In this document: one piece after another, positions 11,938 to 21,658 of the stretch
How the letters are laid out: every line of letters begins with the position of its first letter
Numbering within the stretch: the first letter of the stretch is position 1
Source: Lolium rigidum
Lineage: Eukaryota; Streptophyta; Magnoliopsida; Poales; Poaceae
Assembly: GCF_022539505.1 (NCBI RefSeq)
Contig: NC_061508.1
Span: 89,879,276-89,943,275 of the forward strand
DNA: 64,000 nt
Direction: 5' to 3'
The notes under the pieces: generated by a model
What the model saw: only the letters and a program-made list of their open reading frames with translations
The model's database searches: none
Told to the model about the DNA's origin: nothing
Made by a program: the position numbers and the translations under genes

Positions 11938-12175
11938 CATGAAACATGACCATGGTCACGATGAGCATCATCACGAAGGTCATGGTCTTCATCCGGTTCC
12001 TCCTCATCTCTCCCGCTAGATAACGCACGTATCTTCCTTCCACCTCCATCCCAGTGGGGTATCCTTTGTAGCTGTTGCCGTTGAAACGGTGCACATATCT
12101 CCGACAGTCCTCCCAGTCATCCTTGACTCGAGGAACCCTCCCCTTGTACACGACATATGTCGTCGGCATCTCCAT
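11879..12175 (-). CDS. CACTA-borne RNase H1 N-terminal/viroplasmin-domain protein with C-terminal membrane segment
   Basis: Starting at the ATG at 12173-12175 (MEMPTTY), about 98 codons. Residues ~5-55 read TTYVVYKGRVPRVKDDW, then the conserved HRFNGNSYKGYPT and a downstream RYVRYLAGE. This is the pattern of the RNase H1 N-terminal (Cauli_VI/viroplasmin-like) domain, which in eukaryotic RNase H1 binds RNA/DNA hybrids. A basic stretch MRRNRMK precedes a hydrophobic segment TFVMMLIVTMVMFHA that looks like a tail anchor. The last ~18 codons come from the inserted hAT MITE. In the flanking sequence beyond the MITE, a stop would follow three codons after the insertion point. It is the third gene in the transcriptional order of the CACTA. 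An upstream exon is possible, and expression is unknown. Confidence 0.6.
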   Translation of the reverse strand: MEMPTTYVVYKGRVPRVKDDWEDCRRYVHRFNGNSYKGYPTGMEVEGRYVRYLAGEMRRNRMKTMTFVMMLIVTMVMFHALFKKSAEIPIYRESDGNR

Positions 12176-12259
12176 GCACAAGACAAATAAAACGTCAGTA
12201 CCAAATCATAGATGATATATCTACTTGCAACATATAAGTATATATGAGAAGTAAAGAAC

Positions 12260-12930
12260 GAGTGTAGTGACCAAACATTCTAATAATCGGTGTACTCCAA
12301 TAAGATCAAAGTAGTATCAAGTAGATACCATATGCCTCATACTTTGTTGGTCGAAACAAATATTTACATTCAGGAATGGGGTAAGCAAAGCCAAGTAGGA
12401 TGCACAATAGATTGATATTTTTACCATCACACCAGGTTCGCTCACCCCACCCCAGAGTGTAGTGACCAAATATTCTAATCATCGGCCAATGCACTTAAGA
12501 AGTGCCAACTCAAATAAGAGACAAGTAGTATGAACTAAATGGAATGCCTCATAAATTTTTGGTCAAAACAAATATGAACATTCAGGGACGGTGTTAGCGA
12601 GACAGGTAGGATGCATAATAGATTGATATTTGTGCAATCACACTAGGCTCGCTAGCACCACCCCCGAGTGTAGTGACCAAACATTTTAATCATCGGCACA
12701 AAAATAGAAGAAAGATCAAAAGTAAACGAAGAATGCCAACTCAAATACGAGCCAAGTAGTATCAACTAAATAGCATGCCTCATACTTTGTTGGTCGAAAC
12801 AAATAATAATATTCAGGGATGGAGTCAGTGAGGCCAGGTAGGATGCACAAGAGATTGATATTTGTGGTCATCACACCAGGCTCACTGGCTCCACCCCCGA
12901 GTGTACGAGTGACCAAATATTTTAATCATC
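12260..12930. repeat. Three-unit tandem repeat inside the CACTA element
   Basis: The landmark GAGTGTAGTGACCAAA recurs at 12260, 12455, 12666 and (with a 3-base insertion) 12899. This delimits units of about 195, 211 and 233 bp that also share CTCATACTTTGTTGGTC and GGTAGGATGCA. Units have diverged, so the array is old. It lies between the second and third CACTA genes. Confidence 0.85.
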
Positions 12931-13206
12931 GGAGAACTCCAAATACGAGCCAAGTAAGGATCGAGTAAATGAAATGATTAAGATAAACACGTCATAATCT
13001 AGAACTATATACGAAAGTAAATGGAAATGATTAAGATAACATGGTGTGTCTGATTCCAACGAGTAACGAATTACTAGACGCAAGCTAACGAGTTCACATG
13101 CACATCCGTACAAACTAAATAAAAGTGACAAGTCGATCGGGTCGGAATATATAGCAATTACAGTATGCAAGTTCATCGACGTATCATTCAAGCTAAGCAA
13201 AAGAGT

Positions 13207-15421
13207 TCACGTCGTAGGATCAGGTGGTAGGCCTAGGGGGGATGGACGGCAGCCCCCCCCCCCCCCCAACGAGTTAAATGGCCTATCATCACGCGACATC
13301 TCCAAGCGAAGTTTTAGCTTGTCATTAGGTGGTAGACCGTGGCTGTAGAAGAACGCGCCAGACCTAGTGCAGACATCCTGCTGGATTATCGTGCAAATCA
13401 TCTGCTGGATGCGACACTAATGTAGTCTCAGCTCTCTATCGCTGACATCCGCCATGTTTTTAAACTTGTTTTTAAGAGTGCCTGGAAACAACATGTCTTC
13501 TGCGTCCTTTACGTACTCCATCATCTGAAGGATGGCGTACCACGCGCCCATCCCATTCTCTTCTGACGACTTCTTAAGGCAGGGGAAGTTGGTTGTGTGT
13601 GTTAGCGCCAGGCCTCCTCGTATTTTCCTCTATACTTTGAGGGGGCTTGTATTGGCGGCGAAGCCGGTGAGAGCATCATTGAGAATGCTCTTGATGTCGG
13701 TGTAGTCTTTCTTCCTCGCCCTACCCAAGTCGAGATAGATTGCATGCGAGTGTTGCGGGTGCACGACGATGAGGGTGCAGAACTTGTCTCTGCGCAAAAC
13801 GCTCGGATTAACCTTCGCAAATGCAATAGAGTGATGGAGATATAGGATATAATGTAATGGCGACTAGCGAATGATTACTTACTCGGGGAAGTAAGGGATG
13901 AGAATGGCGCTCTTCTTAATGTTCAGCAGGAAGAAATCCTTGATCTGCTTGGTGGCAATCGACCGATCCCCACGGTTGCAGATGATGCTCTCCCGCATAT
14001 AAAAGGGGTCCATTATCATGATGCCCGGCGTCCCCTCTTTAACAATCTGGGAAGACATGCTAAGAGCAACTAGTCGGACCACGGTAAGATGGAGCATTTT
14101 CATGCGAAAGATGTTGAAGATGTCATCGAAACGGATGAAGCACAAGTCCGCAGGGTACTTTTCGGCAAAGCCCATGCCGGCTGGCACCTTCGCCACGTAG
14201 AGAGGGTAACCAGGAGATGTTGATTTGAGAAGTTGCTTCTCCAGATACTGTAACCGTGTTATGCAAGCTCCTCATATCCGCGGTGAGTTTCTTGACGACA
14301 TGCTCCGGCAGCATCGGTTCACCCTAGTGATGCTCCGGTCGCCACGTGTCTGGCAACTTGTCAAGTAGCCGGACCGGCTCCTTGGATTTTGCCTCCGGCT
14401 TGGCTTTTGTGTTCTTCTTCTGTGGCCTCTTCCGCTTCTTGGGTTGTAGGCACCTCGGAAGTCCTATAGCATCCATCGCCTCAGTGGTCGTATCACGGAG
14501 TGTGTTTGGGATCAGCATCTTTTTGGCGGCGGCGGCGGCCTCCTCATGCATTTCCTCTTCCTCCTTAGGTGTTTCTTGAGAACCGAACAACTTCTTGGAG
14601 CATACATGTTTCGGAGCCACCGGGGCATCGTCATGGAGAACTTGTGAAGACGTAGGACTATTTCATTTGAAGTCGTCACATTTGTAGGCCTCGACCTCAG
14701 GCGCTGGCAGTTGTGGAGGGGCGCTGACCTCTGGTGCCGCTGGCTATTGTGGTGGGGCACTGACCACCGGCGCCGCTGGCTGTTGTGGAGGGGCGGTGAC
14801 CTCTGGCGCCGCAAGCTGCTTTCCTTTGCTTTCCGTCGACCCCGAGGAGGTGTTGATCCTAAGTAGGGTCTTCGGCCATAGCACTACCTAAATCTTTAGT
14901 GAGCTCAGCTTCATCGGCCTATCGGCACCATCCGGTTGATTAGGAGGATACAAATCCTCATAGCCCGGTAATGCTGGATCCACTTCAACCCGGTAACAGT
15001 CAGCGGGAATATCTCGTGTGTGCCACTTCTTACCCAGAGGACGAACGATGGACCCCCTCGCGACGTCTTTGAATTCGTCGTTCACTTTCATCAGAAAGGT
15101 GTATGGCGTTGAGACCGCCTGCGAGAACGTGTGTACGACGTTAGAGAGAGGGCAAGGATGACGAAACTAATATATTAACTTGATGTACACTGACTTAATT
15201 AGTTAATTACCGTGAGGGTGTTGAGCTCGGCTAATGTCGAGGGGCCAACACCTACGGTGGCGGGCGTGCAAGTGATGGAGGGGCTGCTAGCCGGCATGGG
15301 CGGTGAATCCCTAGCACCTACGTCATTGCCGGCAGCCGGAGGATTCTCCATTATAACATTGTCATTGCCGGCGGCCGGTGGCGCCATCACGGAGTTGCTG
15401 GCGGCTAAGCTAACCACCAGG
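13207..15421 (-). pseudogene. CACTA second gene, 3' part with Ulp1-like cysteine protease domain
   Basis: This continues the gene at 28532-30031 across the gypsy insertion; the codons on the two sides of the CCAGG duplication are in one frame. After proline/alanine-rich repeats (15200-15420) and lysine-rich sequence (KKRKRPQKKNTK, near 14420) comes a Ulp1/C48-like domain. It shows IMIMDPFYMRES near 14000, IPYFPE near 13885, a GTAAGT donor, then VVHPQHSHAIYLDLG near 13740 with candidate catalytic His and Asp, and NFPCLKK near 13590 with the candidate Cys. An in-frame TAG at 13630-13632 separates the His/Asp and Cys segments. Ulp1-family enzymes cleave SUMO-like conjugates, and such domains are known riders on plant transposons. 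The gene is broken here. Confidence 0.72.
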
Positions 15422-15806
15422 TGACAAGGTATCAACTTGTCAATGCCTATGGATTGTAGGCTAGGGTTTAGTTGAAAGTAGAGGGCAAGTAGATCTCGAA
15501 GGTTTCAGCCGAAAAGTACTCGACGATTATGAAAACTAGGGTTTGTAAACAATGATTCGATGATCTCTGCGTCCCTCGACTCCCCCTTATATAGGAGGCG
15601 GAGCCGAGGGATTCGTGCCGTACAAGTTACAAAGTCCGGGAAGGTTTCAAACTCATCCCGTAAGATTACAAATAGGACTTTCTATTACAACTCTAACTTT
15701 CCTTAATAATATCTTGGGCTTCCGAATCTTCTTATTCTTCGAGTAGTGGGCCTTCAATAAACCCCGGGTAATATCTTTGGCAGGCCCATTAGGGATGCCT
15801 ATGTCA
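15422..15806 (-). repeat. 3' LTR of gypsy copy 1
   Basis: 385 bp, TG...CA, with a 5-base inverted terminal pair TGACA/TGTCA. A TATATAA on the minus strand at about 15588-15594 is the promoter position. Confidence 0.93.
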
Positions 15807-15818
15807 GTAGCCCCCGAG
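15807..15818 (-). other. Polypurine tract next to the 3' LTR
   Basis: On the minus strand CTCGGGGGCTAC directly abuts the LTR, the place where plus-strand DNA priming occurs. The same motif recurs elsewhere in the element (see 16450-16745). Confidence 0.65.
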
Positions 15819-16449
15819 ATTTTGCTTGAATCGTAGAGTCAGGGAAAATCTCCACCGTTTATTTTTACTCGACAACTTAAACTTTTCTATATTTCTTCAT
15901 ATAAATTTCTATATTGTACAGGGATAATGGTAGTTGGGGCTAGTTCATCCGACGGATCGGGTACTAGTTAACTCGCTCTAGTGGCAATCCGCAAAAACCT
16001 ACTTCAAAATCACGTCCCCGGACATGATTTCGGGATACCTGGTGTAAACTTCGACAGTACCGCTTAAGGTCTTACCATTCCGTCGAGTCCCGAGTCATAT
16101 TTATCGGGTACCTAACGCGTCCGTTAGGATTTTTCTTCGTATCTGTTGATACGGATAAAAGTAGCAAACCGACGTCGAGACGGCGCCACGCCTCACGTAA
16201 TAGATCCGGGGTCTTACCTTCGCAAAGTTTTGCGGCATTCAGAAATTGATCGCAACTTCGGCGTTCTGAGAATATATTGTCGAGTGCTTATTCGGCTGAT
16301 GGAATAGCACATTTTATCGAGTCACGGATGACTTATATTGCTCTCCCGATGGGAGTATATGCAGAGTTATTTATAACTCGAAATATACTCTTTTGCTTTT
16401 CTATGTTTCTTCTTTTCATTCTGACTTTCTTTCTTTTTTTTATAATTTC

Positions 16450-16745
16450 ATCGGGCACGCGAACAGCGTTCCCGATGGGAGTAGCCCCCGAGGCTACAGC
16501 CAAGGACTTGTGCTTGGTTGTAGGCTCCACGCTATATGCCGCTATATTTTCTTTCTCTCCCGAGGTTTTAAAATTTCTCGGGTGCGCGAACAGCGCTCCC
16601 GATGGGAGTAGCCCCCGAGGCTATGAACAAATATTTGTATTTGATCATAGGCTCACACCATTTCTATTTTGTTTTTCTTGATCTCTTCATTTTTCCAAAG
16701 TAGCCCCCGAGCATTTGTTCAAAAACTTGTATTTGATCAAAGGCT
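16450..16745. repeat. Repeated polypurine-tract-like modules in gypsy copy 1
   Basis: Three modules contain GTAGCCCCCGAG (16486, 16608 and 16701), most preceded by GCGAACAGCG and CCCGATGGGA and followed by ACTTGT...AGGCTC. They are complements of the tract adjoining the LTR. Further single AGCCCCCGAG copies occur at about 21191 and 21497. Confidence 0.75.
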
Positions 16746-17061
16746 CGCCAATACTTTTGCATGTCGCCTTTTGATGCAGCTGTTGAGTCGAATTTTTCTT
16801 CTGCCAAGGTGACGTTATTGCCGACGATAGCCACGATTGCTAGTCAAAAATTTGCGACAAGTCTTGTCTCGCTGCCATGCGGGCCCAATTGATCCACTAT
16901 CTTGACACGTCGTGCAAGTGGGGGACACACGTCCTCCGCTTTTTCTGGCGCACGCACCGTAACTTCCCTAGCGTTAAGTTACTTTTTTACCCTTGTTGCC
17001 ACGTGGCTATCATATGTCACACATTTTCCTTATCCAACGGTTCGTCGTTTCACCGCACCCC

Positions 17062-17068
17062 TATATAA
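17062..17068 (+). promoter_or_regulatory. TATA box of the antisense gene in gypsy copy 1
   Basis: CCCCTATATAAGATCG lies about 130 bases before the first ATG of the antisense gene. The second copy has a TATATAAA at the matching place (51139), so the box is conserved between copies. Confidence 0.6.
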
Positions 17069-17196
17069 GATCGTCTTCTTCCTCCTTGAACACTTCCGCT
17101 CACGCCGTCTTCCTTCTCTCATCTGCAAATTTCCTCCTGCGATCCACAACCTCTTAAGCTCCTCGCCTCCAAACTGCAAACCCTGCGCCATTGTTG

Positions 17197-19908
17197 ATGC
17201 CACCGCGTCGTTTGACAAGGCACAGCACGCCAGAATCCTCCATGGCCGCCGCGGATCTTGGGGCGGCGGAGTGGGAAAGATCGAAGATTTCCACTCAAGA
17301 CATCAACATGCTGAAGAAGCTGGGAATCAGCAAGAAATCCAAGGCACTGTGCTTCCCCAGTGAGGAGAGCTACCCAACCCCTCCAATGGGGTACCGGGTA
17401 AGTTTTGTTGATCACCTCATCCGCGGTCTGTCCGCCCCCATTCATCCTTTTCTTCGTGGATCGCTTTTTATCTACGGTCCGCAACTCCACCATCTCAGGC
17501 CAAACTCCATTCTTCACATCTCCATTTTCATCACTCTTTGCGAGGCCTTCCTTGGCGTCCAGCCCTAACCGGGCGCTATGGAAGCGCATTTTCTTCGCCG
17601 CCGTAATGGCTCGCCCAATGTCGCCTATAATATAGGCGGCGTTGTGATTTCGTTCGGCCCACCGTTGACTACTTCGACGTCAAGCTTCCCGACTCGCTCA
17701 AGGATGGCGCAAGAAGTGGTTGTACATTCAGGAGGAGAACCATGGATGTGCGGAGGACAACATTCCTCCTTTTGATGGCGCCGAAAAATCTTTCGCCGCC
17801 GCTCCTGGGACGCGGAGGCCACCGAAGAAGAAAGGGCGTCGACAGAAATTTTGATGACTCGTATCCACGAGTTGCAAAATACTCGCGGCGAAGAATTATC
17901 GGGTATCCAAATCACTCGCATACTTTCTTAGGACTAGAGTGCAGCCACTTCAAGCTCGCAAATATCCTCTCTGGAAATATGCCGGCGACGAAGACGTAGA
18001 TCGGCTGTCGGTGAATTTGGAGGTCAAGGATTTAGAAAAACTTGTCCGAAAAATTTCATCTCTCAGCAAAAGAGATGATGTCCCTTCTTCTTGCCGTGTG
18101 ACGTCGTTTAGCGCCGCCAATCCTCTTCCCAAGGTAATCTTTGTCTATTGTCTTGTTGTTGCTTTGCTATCTTTTTGTAACTTTTTTCTTGACATCTCTC
18201 CCTGTTTTATTTTGTACAGAATCATCCAAACCTTGTCTCGCTTCCTCCTCTTCCTCGAAGGTGGAGAAGTCGAAGAAAGGGCCATTGTCACCGATGACAA
18301 TCAAGAAGCTCCGTCTTTTGTGAATGAACCCGTGGATTCTCGAAAATCTGCGGGATCTTCCGAAGGCACTGCGTCGGCCCAATCTCCTCCTCCCGCTGTT
18401 TCTCCAAAAGGGAAAAGGAAGAGGAGTAACATCGAAGATTCCAGCACTTCCAAAGCCGAAGAAGTTGATCCTTCACATCAGAAGGCAACTTATGATCCAT
18501 ATCTCGCATCCCTTGTCAGCTCGTAAGTCACCTTGATTTCCCCTTATTTCTGTAGTCGAAGTTTTTTGTCTCATCTTGCTTTTTATGCTCGTCGATCTTT
18601 AATCACGGTGATGATGAGGAAGAAGTACCAACTCGTGACGTGGCTCCTCGACGAGCGCGTCACATACTTTACTTGTGTCGGAGACACTAGTTGAAGGAGA
18701 AGAATCCTCGCCTCCTCAACAAAACGTCGTCACCACGACTCCTCCTTCAAGCCCCCTTGCTCCTTCACCAAAAAGGACAAGGGTTGAAACGATCATCGAG
18801 CCTGCCCCTCAATTGGGTAGCTCTTCTCGAGCGCTCTTGGATGATGTAAGTTTTTGACTTTCCCGCTAGTACCTATATTTCCTCTCGTTTACTTCTTTTT
18901 GTGCCTTCATTTTTTTCTCGTACCGATATTTTTTCTCTATTCTTCTTTGACAGCCCATGATCAAAGAGCTTGTTCGCATTGGGTCCCAATTCATTGGGTA
19001 CCGTGAATATGCCAGCAGGACTGAAGGTAACAACTTTTTGCTGTCATTATTTCCGATCTTCTTGCTCCTATTTTTGTCGCAATTTTGATTGTTCCTTTCT
19101 ATTTTGGCAGAGAAACTTGCAGAGGCCAACAAGCTTGCCGACACTCTTGCTCAGAAATTGGAGCAAAGTGAAACGACTCGCCAGAAAGCCGAACTTGATG
19201 CTAGCCAAGCAAAAGTGGAGGCTGATAAGGCCAAAGCAAAAGCTGCTAGTGTCGAAGAACTGCAAAAGAAACTTGAAGATGCTGAAGCTGCTCTAGATGA
19301 GCACAAAGCCGCACAAGCCGCCCGTGAAAAGGGAATCCTCAAGCGCGTGAACACACAAAATCGTCGCTTCCTCGGTAACTTTGTTGATCCCTTCTATTTT
19401 TCGTAAGGCTTGCTTTCTTTTGTTTTTACTTGCTGTCAACTAACATATAATTTCTATGGCAGGTCAAACAAGCCAAGATTTTGACCTTGAGAATCCCACC
19501 AATGATCCTCTGCTTGACGCACTGTCTTATCTGGAGTTTCACGGCCAAGAAATTCACGAAGGCGTGGTAAATGCTGACGCAGGATTGTCGAAGTTGTTCC
19601 CCTACTTCTTCCCGAAGAAAGAGGAGCCCAAGACTTTCCTCGCCCTTGCCAAGGACTTCAATCCGTCAGAGGATCTTGGACTGAAGATGCGCCAGGAAAA
19701 TATGAAGGTTGCTGTTGAGAACACTATTGCCTTGGTCGCTGACAGTCAACAAACTGTTGACTGGATGAAAGTAGGCGACACCTAGCAGATAGAACAATCA
19801 AGATGGAGATCGTTGATCAAGGCAGCCAAGCCCAACACGAAGAAAATCCTGGCCTATCTCGGGATCAAGCCATCTTCCACTCCTAGCTCATCAAGGCCGG
19901 AGGTCTAG
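17197..19908 (+). pseudogene. Antisense gene 1 of gypsy copy 1: gypsy-associated domain plus coiled coil, six exons
   Basis: Runs opposite to pol. It starts MPPRRLTRHSTPESSMAA and contains YRVSFVDHLIRGLSAPIH and PNSILHISIFITLCEAFLG, the pattern annotated in grasses as a 'putative gypsy type transposon' domain. Exons inferred from splice sites: 17197-18133, 18220-18522, ~18612-18845, 18954-19026, 19111-19374 and 19463-19908. Exon 5 encodes a heptad-rich coiled coil (EKLAEANKLADTLAQKLEQS), and exon 6 ends SSSRPEV. The function is unknown; the coiled coil suggests oligomerisation. This copy has a frame break in exon 1 near 17566, a lost acceptor before exon 3 and an early stop near 19785. The first exon position is accurate to a base or so. 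A 3' UTR-like AT-rich stretch follows. Confidence 0.7.
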
Positions 19909-20128
19909 TTGAATGCCTTCGCTTTTTTCTTTCCTTTGCTTTCTCTATTTCTTTTGCTGTTGTCGCCATTTTAGCCTTGGCGACAATTACCCTGTTAGTC
20001 CCTTTGGAGAACTTCTTTTGTAATGTCCGTGTAAATTTTCTAGAAATTAATGAAATTCCTCTTCGTACTTATCATTGATCCCGGGACTTTCTTTTCCAGC
20101 TAATATTTGATAATTATTCGACCAACCC

Positions 20129-21012
20129 TTGCTCGCCGTCGCTTCACCCGCGTCTTCCTTCTCAAAGAAAATACTAGTCGATGATAATCCCCTCGAAGGT
20201 TCTTCAAGCAAACATTTGTCGGAAGATTTGCAAGAACTTCGACAACAACTTCAATCCATGAAGAAACAAACTCTGGCAATGATGGAACAATCTCGGAAAG
20301 CGTCCGAACAAGAAAAACTTGCTCTCCAACAAGCCAAAGAGGCTATGGCTGCCAAGGATGTTGCTGTATTGGAAGCAAAGAAAGCCACGACCCGAGAAAA
20401 TAGCATGCTCGAGCTAATGTTGGAAGCTAGCACAGATATGTTAGGTATGTTTTTCCAACCTCACAATGCCTCCTCTTTATGTTGCTTTGCCTTCCTTCAA
20501 ATTTCTTGCCTTGTCGCTTAATAGGCTCTGGTTCTTGATGCCGCTGCCGAAGATCGAAGAGTGAACGAGAGAACGAATCTCCTTGTCAATCTTTCCCTTA
20601 ACCATGGCCGTTTATTCTCGGGCCACTCCCGAACGAACCCAACAAATTGTCGTGTTCCAAGATCGTGCTTGCCAAGTGCGCGAATTTCTCAATTTTTGCA
20701 CGACGACATTAACCCTTGTTTACAGGGACTTTGTTTCCTCGAAATGAAGTTCCCAAAACTCTTCCCGAATTGCCGGAGATATTCGGAGATGCTCCCCGCA
20801 TTCATAATTTTGTGCGAGCTCAATCGATCGCTGGAGCGAGGTTCGCCATGATTATGATAAATATTTGTCATCCAAAATTAGACCCGACGAAGATTGTTGC
20901 CGATTGCCCGGCCAAGAAAACGCGGCGAAAAAATGATATTGACGCAATTGATGAGATGGTGGCTCTCGTGGCCGAGTCGATGATAGATGAGCTTCTTCGG
21001 ATGGACTCGTAA
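20129..21012 (+). pseudogene. Antisense gene 2 of gypsy copy 1
   Basis: After a short AT-rich gap the plus strand encodes a second coiled-coil segment (LRQQLQSMKKQTLAMMEQSR, then EKLALQQAKEAMAAKD). A GTATGT donor near 20443 and a TTAATAG acceptor at about 20524 follow. The last exon includes NERTNLLVNLSLNHG, FPRNEVPKTLPELPEIF and a C-terminal AESMIDELLRMDS. The 5' start is not clear, and a frame break lies near 20700-20750. It may be a separate gene or the distal part of the upstream one; the intervening stop and UTR-like sequence favour two units. The same layout is present in copy 2 (54195-55160). No known enzyme domain. Confidence 0.55.
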
Positions 21013-21658
21013 TTCTTCATCAAGGGGTCCTATGCTGAACATAAAACAACCAGAGGCTTGTCCGTAGATAGTATTTTGGGTTTTAACTGATTTGTACCAT
21101 ATTGGAAACCTTGTGTCTCTATTTTTTTTTTGATTTCTTTTTTATTTCCGAAGAAATTTGTTGTATATTGCAAAAGTGCTCTATATTGTTGGAGCCCCCG
21201 AGCCTTCTGGCTAGAGGTTGTACTGTTTTTTCCATCTTGAAGATTTTTCCTTCTGTTGTAATAAGACATCCTTATTTTTTTCATTGATGGATTGCAAATC
21301 TTCGAGTATCTTTAATATTGAAATTCTATATTTTTGTTGCGAGGTTCTTGGACCAAAGCAATTAAGATTTTTTGACGTGTATACTATATTTAGAGTTGTT
21401 GGCTTCCGATTTTTATATTTGGCGAGGTATTAGTGTACCAAGGCGAAATATTTCGGTAAATCTATATTGTACGTATTTTGAGACTTAAAGGCGTTGAGCC
21501 CCCGAGCGTCTCGAAGAATAAGAAATATATCTCCACTATCTTTATTATATTGCAGCACCGCGAGCCCGCCTCATTAAAAACCTTTCCGGCCCCACTCGGT
21601 GCCCCGAAAAGGAAAAGAGTGCGTCTGAAAACTCGCGGCGTTTCAAGATATTGTATTT

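Noticed and set aside
16877..17589. Overlapping frames of 150-156 codons on both strands upstream of and over the antisense gene
   Set aside because: They overlap the conserved MPPRRLTRH frame that is also present in copy 2; the alternative frames are not conserved between copies.
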